64,000 nt of DNA from Fuerstiella marisgermanici (GCF_001983935.1 NZ_CP017641.1:2790001-2854000); one strand, 5' to 3'; positions 49,271 through 58,849 are shown, numbered from the stretch's first letter. The notes: generated from the sequence alone by a model not told the origin. Translations and numbers: made by a program.

Positions 49271-51208
49271 ATGACCGCTCATCCGGAACTCGGCAAGCTC
49301 GAACGCCTGAACTGCAACGTTTTTCCGAATGCTCCCGCCGCTGCTCGCAAAGTGGCTGACGATATCGCAACGCTGATCCGGGACCGAGCGGAAAAAGGCA
49401 AGAGCTGCGTGCTGGGGCTGGCGACGGGGTCAACGCCCGTCGGGATCTACGCGGAACTCGTGCGACTGCACAAAGAAGAAGGTCTGTCGTTCGCCAACGT
49501 CGTCACCTTCAATCTGGACGAATACTACCCAATGCAGCCTAACGAATTGCAAAGTTACGTTCGGTTCATGCACGAGCATCTGTTCGACCACATCGATATT
49601 CCGGCTGAGAACGTCCACATCCCGGACGGAACGGTTCCCGCTGATCAGGTGGCGGAATACTGTCAAAAGTACGAAGAAAAAATTGCGGAAGTCGGCGGCA
49701 TCGATATTCAACTGCTGGGTATCGGCCGCACGGGACACATTGGATTTAACGAACCTGGTTCCGACGAAACCAGCCGCACGCGACTTATCACGCTTGATAC
49801 GGTAACTCGCACCGACGCGGCAAGCGATTTCTTCGGCGCAGAAAACGTGCCTCGTCGAGCCATCACGATGGGCGTCGGCACCATCCTGAATGCGTGGAAA
49901 ATCTACATTCTGGCGTTCGGCGAAAACAAAGCTCAGATTGTGGCTCGCACCGTGGAAGGCGAACAGCATCCCGGTGTTCCGGCCACATACCTGCAGCAGC
50001 ACCGCAATGTCGAAATGCTGTTGGACCCTGCGGCCGCCACCGAACTGACTCGCACCAAATTCCCGTGGCTTGTTGAACACGTCACGTGGACGCCCGACAT
50101 CATTCGCCGAGCCGTCATCTGGCTGGCGGAAAAAATGGGCAAGGCCATTCTGAAGCTGACCGACGCCGACTACAACGAAGAAGGTTTGCAAAACCTGCTG
50201 GCGGTCTACGGATCGGCGTACGAAATCAACCTGGAAGTCTTCCGTCATCTGCAGGGAACAATCATTGGCTGGCCAGGCGGCAAGCCAGACAGCGCAAAAC
50301 AGCCGGGCGACCGACCCGCGAAGTTCGATCACATCTTCCCAAAGCGAATCATCTGCTTTTCGCCTCACCCGGACGACGACGTGATTTCGATGGGCGGCAC
50401 GTTGATTCGCCTGGCCGCTCAAAAGCACGACGTCCACATTGCTTACCAGACGTCGGGCAACATCGCAGTGTTCGACGAAGACGCCATTCGGTTCGCGGAA
50501 TTCGCTGCCGAATTCTGTGCCAACTTCAAGGTCGGCACCGAACAGGTCAAGGAACTGGAAAACCACATCGACGAATTCCTGAAGAACAAGCAGCCCGGTC
50601 AGGTCGACAGCGACGCCGTGCAGCAACTGAAGGGGATTATTCGTCGAGGCGAAGCTCGCGCGGGGGCTCGCTGCGTGGGGATTCCTAATGAGAAACTTCA
50701 CTTTCTGGATATGCCGTTTTACGAAACCGGGCGCGTCAAAAAGATGCCGCTGGGTGACGCCGACATTCAGGTGATTGTGAAGCTGCTGCGTGAGATCAAG
50801 CCGCATCAGATCTACGCGGCGGGAGACCTCTCCGATCCGCATGGAACTCATCGCACATGCCTGAAAGCGATCATCGAAGCCTGCGATGTGTGCCGCGAAG
50901 ATGATTGGTACCAGGACTGTGAAGTCTGGATGTATCGCGGTGCATGGCAGGAGTGGCCGATTTATCAAATCGAAATGGCTGTGCCACTTAGCCCGAAGGA
51001 AGTCGAACGCAAGCGTCAGGCGATCTTCAAACACGAATCGCAAAAGGACCGAGCTCTTTTCCCTGGTGCGGACATGCGAGAATTCTGGCAGCGTGCAGAA
51101 GCTCGCAACGCCGGAACCGCTCGCGCCTATGACTCCCTGGGACTTGCCGAATACGAAGCAATCGAAGGCTTCGTACGGTGGGACGGAGTCTGGGGGCTGG
51201 ACGATTAG
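49271..51208 (+). CDS. nagB: Glucosamine-6-phosphate deaminase fused to PIG-L deacetylase
   Basis: A 645-residue bifunctional protein. Residues 1-260 form NagB with ATGSTPVGIYAEL, FNLDEYYPM, the catalytic His/Glu in GHIGFNEPGS and VPRRAITMGVGTIL. It converts GlcN-6-P to Fru-6-P and ammonia. After a helical linker (about 260-345) comes an LmbE/PIG-L domain (about 350-640) with FSPHPDDDVISMGG and DPHGTHRTC metal ligands. Similar fusions exist in Bacteroidota and related phyla. The second domain could remove an acetyl group, so the protein may couple de-N-acetylation to deamination (an inference). No nagA was seen in the window. The start ATG at 49271 is standard. Confidence 0.92.
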   Translation: MTAHPELGKLERLNCNVFPNAPAAARKVADDIATLIRDRAEKGKSCVLGLATGSTPVGIYAELVRLHKEEGLSFANVVTFNLDEYYPMQPNELQSYVRFMHEHLFDHIDIPAENVHIPDGTVPADQVAEYCQKYEEKIAEVGGIDIQLLGIGRTGHIGFNEPGSDETSRTRLITLDTVTRTDAASDFFGAENVPRRAITMGVGTILNAWKIYILAFGENKAQIVARTVEGEQHPGVPATYLQQHRNVEMLLDPAAATELTRTKFPWLVEHVTWTPDIIRRAVIWLAEKMGKAILKLTDADYNEEGLQNLLAVYGSAYEINLEVFRHLQGTIIGWPGGKPDSAKQPGDRPAKFDHIFPKRIICFSPHPDDDVISMGGTLIRLAAQKHDVHIAYQTSGNIAVFDEDAIRFAEFAAEFCANFKVGTEQVKELENHIDEFLKNKQPGQVDSDAVQQLKGIIRRGEARAGARCVGIPNEKLHFLDMPFYETGRVKKMPLGDADIQVIVKLLREIKPHQIYAAGDLSDPHGTHRTCLKAIIEACDVCREDDWYQDCEVWMYRGAWQEWPIYQIEMAVPLSPKEVERKRQAIFKHESQKDRALFPGADMREFWQRAEARNAGTARAYDSLGLAEYEAIEGFVRWDGVWGLDD

Positions 51209-51514
51209 CTAAGCGGTCCATAAGTGTCGCACTGCTGGGTGCCAGCCGTATCTTCTGTCACAAGTTTTGTTGACCGGAACAGCTTCTTTGTGCCTGCGGC
51301 CAACGGCTTGGGGCACAAAGATCCGGACAGGGCGAGTGAGTCGATCGACGCCGCCACTAGCGCGGCGCATCACGCGGAGCGTGATGGCTACGTGGCCGTC
51401 ATGTTTCCGCAACACGAGGCACGCATGGATTGCTTCGGCCTGGCAGAAGACGCCGTCCGGACTGTTCGCCCGCGATAGAAATCTGTGTGACTTCTGAAAG
51501 CAGCGAAATCCATC
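51209..51514. other. Non-coding gap, nagB / ATP-grasp gene
   Basis: A 306-bp gap in which no gene, repeat or strong terminator was identified. Confidence 0.45.
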
Positions 51515-52819
51515 ATGTTGCAGGATATCACACTCGTCGGAGCCAGTGTTCGGAGCCTTGCCGAATCAGCGGTGCGAGACGGGTTGGTTCCGTTCTGCGT
51601 CGACATGTTCGGCGACGCGGATTTGCTGCGTTTGCTGGATGACGTGTCAGGCGAGCACCGGAACCTGTTTCGGCAGATTGCTTCGTTCGACCAGACACCA
51701 GATGCGCTACGCGACGTGCCACCGAACGTTCCACTGCTGGTCACCGGCGGAATTGAAAACGATCCCGACTTGCTGCGGACGCTTGCCCAAAGCCGGCCGC
51801 TGTTGGGACCGCCACCGGATGTAATTTCCGAACTGCGAAACCCCACGCTGTTGTTCCCCACGCTGGAACACAACGGAGTGGCCGTGCCGACGTGGCAGTG
51901 CGCCGTCGATGGTCACAACTTCGATGAGCATCGCTGGCTGCGAAAGTCGTTTCGATCGGCCGGCGGCCAGGACGTCTCCTGGCTGGCCAGGAATACAACC
52001 GCCAAGTCACAAACGGAGTTACCGCAATGCGGCTCCTACCTGCAGCAGTTTCTCAGCGGTCCCACCATGTCAGCCACGTTCTTTGCGGCCGATGAGTGCG
52101 AGACTCAGTTGATCGGAGTATCACTGCAGATTTCCGGGGCGTCAGAAGTCTTTGCGCCGGAGTTCCATTTTTCCGGCAACCTCGGGCCGCTGACCGTGGC
52201 CGACCACTTGCGACGGCAGATCGAACATTCTGGGCAAGTGATCACGCAACAATGGGCGGTGACCGGCTTGTTCGGCGTCGACTTCGTCGTCCACGGTGAC
52301 CGTGCATTTGTTCTGGAGGTCAATCCTCGGGTTACGGCGTCTCACGAGTTATACGAACAGTCGAATGCAGAACAGCGTGGCCACGTCGCGATGCAGATGA
52401 CTGCGACCGCCCCAAAAGCCGCTCGTGCATCGATTCCGCCACGGACCGGGCGCGGCGTGCCAAATGCCGGGTTACTCAGGATGGTCGTCTACGCGGACGA
52501 AGGAATCACTCTGACCGAACGCGACCATCAAAAAATGCTGCAAAAGTGTTGTCGCACCGATCAGCCGCTGCCGCCCGCGTGGCTGGCCGACGTTCCGCAG
52601 CCTGGGGCACGCGTTCCGGCCCAAACGCCGCTGTGTTCGGTCTATTTGCGGCTGGAAAAGGGACTCACGTCGCAGAATCTTGGCCATCCAGCGGCTCTGT
52701 CGGCGGTCCGGAGTCTTGTCGATGTGCTGCCGCTGCAGACTCCGCTGAAGGTGGAGTCATTATTGCGCCGCTTGCAAGTTCAAATGACACTTCTTGAAAC
52801 TGATCGACATTTACCATAA
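51515..52819 (+). CDS. ATP-grasp ligase-like protein (COG2232 type)
   Basis: A 434-residue protein. The N-terminal Rossmann-like part (ITLVGASVRSLAESAVRDGLVPFCVDMFGDADLL) is typical of the COG2232 group, followed by an ATP-grasp core ending in LFGVDFVVHGDRAFVLEVNPRVTASHEL, where the Glu and Asn bind metal-ATP. COG2232 proteins occur in bacteria and archaea that use tetrahydromethanopterin-linked C1 transfer and are implicated in cofactor synthesis; planctomycetes often have that pathway. That link is from family knowledge, not from any C1 gene seen here. The next gene, in the same direction, starts after 134 bp. Confidence 0.75.
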   Translation: MLQDITLVGASVRSLAESAVRDGLVPFCVDMFGDADLLRLLDDVSGEHRNLFRQIASFDQTPDALRDVPPNVPLLVTGGIENDPDLLRTLAQSRPLLGPPPDVISELRNPTLLFPTLEHNGVAVPTWQCAVDGHNFDEHRWLRKSFRSAGGQDVSWLARNTTAKSQTELPQCGSYLQQFLSGPTMSATFFAADECETQLIGVSLQISGASEVFAPEFHFSGNLGPLTVADHLRRQIEHSGQVITQQWAVTGLFGVDFVVHGDRAFVLEVNPRVTASHELYEQSNAEQRGHVAMQMTATAPKAARASIPPRTGRGVPNAGLLRMVVYADEGITLTERDHQKMLQKCCRTDQPLPPAWLADVPQPGARVPAQTPLCSVYLRLEKGLTSQNLGHPAALSAVRSLVDVLPLQTPLKVESLLRRLQVQMTLLETDRHLP

Positions 52820-52953
52820 GTGAAACCGCTCTGAGACTCGTCAGGGCGGAATATTATGATAAGAATCCCTGTGGTAAGCGGCGTGACTGGTGTTCATTTC
52901 AAATGTGAGACCCTGAGTCTCGAAAGTTTTCAGGAGATGCCAAAGGCAGTTCG

Positions 52954-54420
52954 ATGAGTAAGGGCAAGGCAACCGACGTTCGAATTCTGAATGTCGAGAT
53001 CGGGTTTGAGGCAGTTTCGTTTCGTGCACCGCTTAAGTTTGGCGGGCGAGTGGTTGATCATACGTACCTGATCAACGCCCGCGTGGATGTCGAATCGCGG
53101 TCAGGCAATCAGGCTTCAGGTTACGGCAGCATGCCGGTCGGCAATGTCTGGGCCTGGCCGTCACCGAACGTCGAACCGGCTGACGGCGAAGCGGCGATGA
53201 AAGCCTACGCCGAAAAATTCGCTGAGCTGTTCGCCAGCTACCCTGAATTCGCTCACCCTTTGGAAATCCATTTCAACGTCGGGGCGGAATTTCATCATCA
53301 GGCGAAAAAGATTTCGGATCGCCTGAATCTGGCGGAACCGCTTCCTCAACTGGCTCAACTGGTCTCCACCAGCCCCATTGATGCCGCGTTGCATGATGCG
53401 TACGGGCGAGTCCATAAGAAGAACATCTTTCACCTGCTGTCGGCAGAATACTGCAACGAAGACCTTTCGTATTTTCTGGACGAACAATTCGCCGGCGAGT
53501 ACCTCGACAAATACACGCTGCGAGAACCGGTCGCCAAGCTGCCGCTGTACCATCTGGTCGGCGCGCTGGATCCACTGACCGATGCTGATGTTACGGACCG
53601 TCCCGACGACGATTTGCCGATGACACTGGGCGAATGGATCGCCGCTGACGGACTCACGCACCTGAAGATCAAGCTGTCCGGCGACAATCTCGATTGGGAC
53701 GTCGATCGCGTCTTGGCAGTCGAAAAGATCGCGACGGACGCTCAAGCGAAACGGGGTTGCGCTGAGTGGTTTTATAGCTGCGATTTCAACGAAAAGTGCG
53801 ATTCGGCAGAGTACGTGATCGAGTTTTTGAACCGCGTCAAGAGCAGTGCCGCACAGGCCTACGATCGCATTCAATATATCGAACAGCCTACCAGCCGAGA
53901 TCTGGAAGCGGCGTCGGCGGCGAAGATGCACGACGTGGCTAAGCTAAAGCCCGTCGTGATCGACGAAGCTCTGGTCGACTATGAAGCGTTGCTGAAATGC
54001 CGCGAACTGGGCTACTCAGGCGTGGCGTTGAAAGCCTGCAAGGGACAAACGGAATCTCTGTTCGCGGCGGCGGCGGCTCAAAAGTTTGACATGTTCTTGT
54101 GTGTCCAGGACCTGACCTGTCCGGGATCGTCGTTCCTGCACTCATGCAGCCTGGCGGCGCATATCCCCGGTATCGCGGCGGTCGAAGGAAACGCTCGCCA
54201 ATATTGCCCCGGTCCAAACAAGAAGTGGCGTAAGCGGTATCCAGCCGTCTTCGACATCAAAGATGGAAATATCGTGACGGATCGCCTGAACGAACACGGG
54301 CTGGGCTTCCATCTACCGGAATGGGTGTCGTCAATTCCGGCCGGTGTGAAAGATGACGGAGCGGATCAGGTTGCGACCACAGAACGCATCGTGAAGAAAA
54401 CGGTTCGCGACGAAAGTTAG
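52954..54420 (+). CDS. Enolase-superfamily enzyme (mandelate racemase/muconate-lactonising type)
   Basis: A 488-residue protein. The N-terminal capping part (RILNVEIGFEAVSFRAPLKFGG) leads to a barrel with a KxK-like LKIKLSGD, metal-ligand strands SCDFNEKC, YIEQP and VIDEALVD, and a Lys-bearing ALKACKGQTE. Thus both classical base positions and three acidic ligands are present. The exact substrate cannot be read. The enzyme is longer than usual (typical about 360-400 residues) because of an insertion around 130-190. It probably lies in an operon with the ATP-grasp gene. AGGAG and AAAGG upstream fit the ATG at 52954. Confidence 0.82.
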   Translation: MSKGKATDVRILNVEIGFEAVSFRAPLKFGGRVVDHTYLINARVDVESRSGNQASGYGSMPVGNVWAWPSPNVEPADGEAAMKAYAEKFAELFASYPEFAHPLEIHFNVGAEFHHQAKKISDRLNLAEPLPQLAQLVSTSPIDAALHDAYGRVHKKNIFHLLSAEYCNEDLSYFLDEQFAGEYLDKYTLREPVAKLPLYHLVGALDPLTDADVTDRPDDDLPMTLGEWIAADGLTHLKIKLSGDNLDWDVDRVLAVEKIATDAQAKRGCAEWFYSCDFNEKCDSAEYVIEFLNRVKSSAAQAYDRIQYIEQPTSRDLEAASAAKMHDVAKLKPVVIDEALVDYEALLKCRELGYSGVALKACKGQTESLFAAAAAQKFDMFLCVQDLTCPGSSFLHSCSLAAHIPGIAAVEGNARQYCPGPNKKWRKRYPAVFDIKDGNIVTDRLNEHGLGFHLPEWVSSIPAGVKDDGADQVATTERIVKKTVRDES

Positions 54421-54483
54421 AACCAAGCCCGATCCCTGCGTGGCTCTCGCAGGTTTCGGCAAGAGGCTCAAGGGAGCTCGACC

Positions 54484-54666
54484 ATGCAGGAAGAATCCAG
54501 CTACGTTTGCGAAAGCTGCGGCGAAGACATTGTCATTCCCGTCGACCTGACGGCAGGCCATTCTCAGGAATATGTCGAGGACTGTCCGGTGTGTTGCTGC
54601 CCGAACGTCATCCGTCTTGATGTCGATGACGAAGGCCACGTGAGCGTCAGCGCGACTGCCGAATAG
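54484..54666 (+). CDS. CPXCG cysteine-rich protein
   Basis: A 60-residue protein with two Cys pairs (YVCESCGED and DCPVCCCPN) that would bind one zinc ion, as in the CPXCG family of small proteins found in many proteobacteria and planctomycetes. The function is unknown. AAGGGAG precedes the ATG at a good distance. It lies 63 bp after the enolase-superfamily gene and converges with the XRE gene. Confidence 0.88.
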   Translation: MQEESSYVCESCGEDIVIPVDLTAGHSQEYVEDCPVCCCPNVIRLDVDDEGHVSVSATAE

Positions 54667-54749
54667 GGACGCTGAAGGAAACCTGCCGAACCGCAGAAGA
54701 GGCCCGACTTTCCCTTTGGTAAGCTATTAAAACGCCAGTGCGGCAACGG

Positions 54750-55112
54750 TCATTTCCGGCGGGGGTTCTCTTTTTCGACCTTCAGCGAACAGTCGAGATA
54801 CTGAGCCAGCGCCAGCACGACCTGCACTGAGATCGGGCGACCTTTTTCTTCGAACTTGATCAGCGTAGACGGCGCGACATTCAGTTCCGCAGCGACCTTG
54901 GCAATTGATTCGCCCCGGTCCTCGCGAATCTGTTTCAGTGATGCAGCCAGCTGATACACGACGTCAGTTTCGTGATTGCGTCGCCGACCGATACGCGACC
55001 AGTTCACTCCACCACTGGATACGCCACCTACACGAGGCGGTTTTTGCTTGGGCTCCTGCCGAGGAATCACGCTGTTCCCTGACTTCACCACATTCTTCGA
55101 CTTTTTCTTCAC
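54750..55112 (-). CDS. XRE-family transcriptional regulator
   Basis: A 120-residue protein using the GTG at 55112 (VKKKSKN), which has GAGG seven bases upstream. The open frame continues to 55289 but that extension has no ribosome site. A basic N-terminal arm (about 1-45) is followed by a Cro/C1-type HTH at about 60-115 (QIREDRGESIAKVAAELNVAPSTLIKFEEKG). No phage or toxin gene is adjacent, so the targets are unknown. Confidence 0.8.
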   Translation of the reverse strand: MKKKSKNVVKSGNSVIPRQEPKQKPPRVGGVSSGGVNWSRIGRRRNHETDVVYQLAASLKQIREDRGESIAKVAAELNVAPSTLIKFEEKGRPISVQVVLALAQYLDCSLKVEKENPRRK

Positions 55113-55336
55113 GGAACAACCTCGCGATGCATTTCTCAGTCCGTTGCCGTAGATCGGATGCAGAGAAACCCAGGCACCAAAATCACTGACGTGCAGCAAT
55201 TGCGAAATACGCCGAGACAATTTCCACTGCAAATCCGTCGACCAATGAAACCTAGAGCTTCCGCGCAGTGCAGCACGCTCCAGAACCATGGCTCAGCTAT
55301 CTTTGGCCACCTAAAGGTGTAGTCAGATGTTATCCC

Positions 55337-56116
55337 TTACGCGGCAGCGGCGATGTTGCCAGCTGGAAGCTTAGAATTCAATACTTCATCGCAAAGAGTT
55401 TGCAAGAAAATCGATTCCAGGCCCGCAAGGCATCGCGCAACCAGACTTCCGTCCATCACTCGGTGATCGTATGCCAGGGTCACTCGGGTAATTCCATTTT
55501 CATTCAGTGGGCCATACGTCAAACAGCCCGTATGCACAGACGGCGGGATCTGAATTTCGGCCCCCTGACCAGACAGCGTGGACAGAAAGAAGGTCCCAAG
55601 CCGTTCTGCTCGAGCCGCCTTCACTACGTGGATATTCCAACCCCAAATGAATCGACGCATTAACGTAGGAAGTTGCGCCAGACGGAGCTCACGACGAAAC
55701 CGACGCGACACCGGTTTAGTAACCATTTCGTCGATATGAGCCTGAATTTCGACGAGGCTGAGCTCTTCCGGACGCGGGATCCGGCCCCAGAACAACCACG
55801 GCTCTCCTTTGTGCTCGCGTTGCACGGTCAGCACACCCACACTGGAAGGATGCTGGTACATGTGGGCGAACGGCCAGCGGTACCATGTTTGCCGCAGTTC
55901 CGGAACGTCCTTCGCCAGCAGAGCGTATGCTTTTAAAAACAGTGCGGGCCACGAAATACGCACTGCAGCGGCTGAACGAGCGGCCGACAAGGCTGAGAGA
56001 TCGATGCGGCGATCATGACCGCATTGCGGCACGGCGCGATTGAAGTACAGCAAATCCCATGAAAGCCGACGGGATCGAGGGATTCCGAAGATGCGGCCGT
56101 TTCTGTCCTTCTGCAC
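55337..56116 (-). CDS. Lone acyltransferase domain of 2-oxoacid dehydrogenase E2 type
   Basis: A 259-residue protein starting with a GTG at 56116 (AGGAAGG lies about 9 bases upstream). The E2 catalytic signature DHRVMDG appears near residue 220, with the family's LTYGPLNENGITRVTLAYDHR strand before it. There is no lipoyl domain, linker or E1/E3-binding domain, and no E1 or E3 gene nearby, so a complete pyruvate dehydrogenase E2 role is excluded. Similar stand-alone acyltransferases are known in planctomycetes but uncharacterised. Confidence 0.78.
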   Translation of the reverse strand: MQKDRNGRIFGIPRSRRLSWDLLYFNRAVPQCGHDRRIDLSALSAARSAAAVRISWPALFLKAYALLAKDVPELRQTWYRWPFAHMYQHPSSVGVLTVQREHKGEPWLFWGRIPRPEELSLVEIQAHIDEMVTKPVSRRFRRELRLAQLPTLMRRFIWGWNIHVVKAARAERLGTFFLSTLSGQGAEIQIPPSVHTGCLTYGPLNENGITRVTLAYDHRVMDGSLVARCLAGLESIFLQTLCDEVLNSKLPAGNIAAAA

Positions 56117-56162
56117 GTTCTCGCCCTTCCTTGAAGCAAGCGGCCGGTCAGAAGAAACGCTT

Positions 56163-56195
56163 AGAAGCCCGGCTTTTGTGCAAAGCCGGGCTTCT
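56163..56195. terminator. Strong hairpin, possible terminator of the 56.3-57.2 kb gene
   Basis: Perfect 14-bp stem AGAAGCCCGGCTTT / AAAGCCGGGCTTCT with loop TGTGC. It lies downstream of the minus-strand gene at 56312 and upstream of the acyltransferase gene. No long T-run follows, so termination is probable but not certain. Confidence 0.65.
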
Positions 56196-56311
56196 CATTC
56201 GGTTCGCGTCTGTGGCCGTTCGTCCGAGACTTTATAGAACTCTGATTAGCACAGGGCGGAGTCTACAAAATCTATCAGGCGAGGCGAACACCAGACTATT
56301 GTCTTTGTCGA

Positions 56312-57250
56312 CTACCGCAGCGTATAGATTGCCGGATCGTCGATAATGAACGGCGTTGACCACGTACGACCATCGTTCATATTGACGGAATTGAAGAAGT
56401 GCGTGGCAAAGATCTCAGCACGATAGCTGTAAGGGAAGCTGGACAACAGGTGGTCTGACGGTCGCAGATCTTCGACACCTGGCTTTGCGTAATAGTGAAC
56501 CATTCCGTCCGGTGAAACGGACATACCGAAAGTCCACCAGCCGGGCGTGAGTTTCACGCTTTGAACTTCGTGCCCCGTGGCGTTGCCGCGAATCAACAGC
56601 ACAGCTTCATCCTGTTCAAACCGAGGATCGGTCTCGCTGTGGAACTCGAAGAAGAAGCCCGGCCAGTACGCTTCCTGTTCTTTCACCTTCCGACTAAAAA
56701 TGAAACCTCGCTTCGATTCCGTGACAGTCGTCTTCACATCGATGCGGTAACCGAAATGGGCGCCGGAACGGTTTTCCCAGTTTTCAAATGGTGGCAACCA
56801 GATGCGGCAGGTGGCACTGGGACCGCGACCGACGTCAATGCCGCCAATTCGTGACGCACATTTCATCACGAAGTCGTCCTGCTCCATCTTGCGGCTCGGA
56901 CGATGCGGAATGCCCGTATTCATGGTCTGCAGCTTCAACGCTCCCTGGCTTCCGGGAATGCCGCCGGCCGGTGTTGGCACGCGTTCAATTACATCAGGCT
57001 GGCCTCGCTTGGGACTTTCAAACCAGCGACCGTTGTTGGATGCTCCCAGAGGGCGGCGTTCGTTGTCGTCCTGTTCGCGGCTGGATTTTTCGCCTCGAGG
57101 GAACCATTGCCAGTTGGGATCTTCGAAATCATCACCGACCATCGTCTGACGAACGCCGGTTCCGGGCACAATCTGCCCGTCGGCTCGCGTAAAGAAGACC
57201 GGAATGGCGATCACAAAACACGTGAAGCGTAGAAGTCGAAGCGACATCAT
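56312..57250 (-). CDS. Secreted protein of unknown function
   Basis: A 312-residue protein with a signal peptide (LRLLRFTCFVIAIPVFFTRADG). The body is rich in aromatic residues, with beta-sandwich-like strands (GAHFGYRIDVKTTV, YWPGFFFEFHSE) and PGWWTFGMSVSPDGMVHYYAKPG near the C-terminal third. This suggests a lectin-like or glycan-binding jelly-roll fold. No catalytic residues were recognised. The gene is divergent from holA. Confidence 0.6.
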   Translation of the reverse strand: MMSLRLLRFTCFVIAIPVFFTRADGQIVPGTGVRQTMVGDDFEDPNWQWFPRGEKSSREQDDNERRPLGASNNGRWFESPKRGQPDVIERVPTPAGGIPGSQGALKLQTMNTGIPHRPSRKMEQDDFVMKCASRIGGIDVGRGPSATCRIWLPPFENWENRSGAHFGYRIDVKTTVTESKRGFIFSRKVKEQEAYWPGFFFEFHSETDPRFEQDEAVLLIRGNATGHEVQSVKLTPGWWTFGMSVSPDGMVHYYAKPGVEDLRPSDHLLSSFPYSYRAEIFATHFFNSVNMNDGRTWSTPFIIDDPAIYTLR

Positions 57251-57758
57251 GTCGCGTCCTCTCTGTAAACGAAGTCTGATAGCGAAGCCTGATCCGGTGG
57301 ACTCGTCCTTGCCCGGTCACCAACGCACGCCGCACAACCCGGTTGCGTCCCTGCAACGAAGCTGTGACTTGTGCGAGCCGAAAGAATGACATTGCCTGCT
57401 GAAAGAGTCGCATGATTCGACGAAACCGGCATCCTGCCTGCCTGTCGAGATGGCTTTCCAGCGTGTGCGGCACGCATTCTTTCTGCCAGAGGTATCGGAA
57501 CTTATGTTGCAGGCAGCAAAGGCAAATCATTCCCTGAAACAGTGTCCATCCGTTCCTGTGACGCTCTATCCAAAACCCTTGCGCGGCCTGGCTAACCGGA
57601 ATCTTTTAACATGGTGTCGCGTCGACGAGGTCAGCAGGAAACAGCAACCGACGCAGGCGTTCTGCAGAGTTTGCCGCATTCTTTTCGACCATCGTTGAAC
57701 GGGCGTCAGCAATTCGAGACACTTCCGGATCTGTTGTTCGTTTTCTGGTGAACCCGCG
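57251..57758. other. Divergent gap before holA
   Basis: A 508-bp gap that must carry promoters for both neighbouring genes. No repeat or gene was recognised; short frames here lack ribosome sites. Confidence 0.45.
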
Positions 57759-58757
57759 ATGCACGCCACCGACTTTCTTGCCAAACACAAAACGCTGCCC
57801 GACAAGCCGGTTGTTGTGCTTTACGGCAGCGAACGATTCTTGAAGCTGCAAGTGCTGAACATCGTGCCCGGATGTGGTGACGATGACGACGAAGAAGATG
57901 TCGCGTTAACGCGAGTCGCTGGCAAAGATGCCGATTTACGCAGCGTGTGCGACGAACTGCTGACGGTTTCGATGTTTGGCGATAAGCGAGTCGTACTGAT
58001 CGAAGAAGCCGACGATTTCGTCTCAAAGAACAGGCCGGGCCTGGAAAAGTACGTCGCTAATCCATCGCAGTCGTCGCTGCTGGTTCTGGATGTGAAGTCC
58101 TGGCCCAAAAATACCAAGCTGGCGAAGGCCACGGCAAAGGTCGGCTTGAATCTGGAATGCAGCGAACTGAAGGGAGCAGCGCTGGCGAAATGGCTGGTAA
58201 AAACAGCACTGGACGTCCACGGCAAAAAAATCGACGGGCCCACCGCCGCGTTGGTTGTACAACTTGCCGGAGACAGCCTTGGCCTGCTGCAACAGGAACT
58301 GAACAAGCTTGTTTCTCTGGTCGGCGATGCCGACACGATTACTCAGGAAGACGTGACTCGCGTGGTCGGCGGCTGGCGCGTGGAAACCACATGGCAAATG
58401 CTGGACGCAATTCGCGATGGCGATGTCGGCACTGCGCTCGTCGATTTGAACAAGCTGATCATGGCTGGCGACGCGCCTCAGAAAATTCTGGGCGGCCTGA
58501 CATTCACTTTCCGAAAGCTGGCCGAAGCCACTGAGTTCGCTCGGCAAACTCGCGACCTGTCCGGTGCTCTGCGTTCTGCCGGAGTGTTTCCGCAGGCAAT
58601 AGGCCCGTCAGAAAAGTACCTGAAGCGTATTGGCTTCGACAAAGCCAGCCGCATCTTTCAGTTGCTGATCGAAGCAGACGCCAACATGAAAGGTGGAAGC
58701 CGAGTCGATCCGAAACGGCAGCTGGAAGTCCTGTTCCTGAACCTGGCGAATGCGTGA
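57759..58757 (+). CDS. holA: DNA polymerase III delta subunit
   Basis: A 332-residue HolA. The N-terminal VVLYGSERFLKLQVL matches the degenerate P-loop of domain I. A three-domain layout follows: VVLIEEADDFV, LALSPASCTT-type helices, then a C-terminal helical domain with GGLTFTFRKLAEATEFARQT and the closing LEVLFLNLANA. It opens the beta clamp in the clamp loader. It has the normal length. A bidirectional terminator follows at 58921-58955 after a repeat copy. Confidence 0.93.
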   Translation: MHATDFLAKHKTLPDKPVVVLYGSERFLKLQVLNIVPGCGDDDDEEDVALTRVAGKDADLRSVCDELLTVSMFGDKRVVLIEEADDFVSKNRPGLEKYVANPSQSSLLVLDVKSWPKNTKLAKATAKVGLNLECSELKGAALAKWLVKTALDVHGKKIDGPTAALVVQLAGDSLGLLQQELNKLVSLVGDADTITQEDVTRVVGGWRVETTWQMLDAIRDGDVGTALVDLNKLIMAGDAPQKILGGLTFTFRKLAEATEFARQTRDLSGALRSAGVFPQAIGPSEKYLKRIGFDKASRIFQLLIEADANMKGGSRVDPKRQLEVLFLNLANA

Positions 58758-58849
58758 CGGCGTCGTTCATTTGCAGGTGGCAAGCTTTGCCGTATCTAAG
58801 CTTCCTCCAGCTGCAGCCGCCTACCCGCATCCGCGACCAACGGGAGCAC

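Noticed and set aside
49430-51043. Long minus-strand ORF of 537 codons opposite nagB
   Set aside because: It is a shadow of the NagB-PIG-L gene, which has clear catalytic motifs; the antisense frame has none and lacks a ribosome site.
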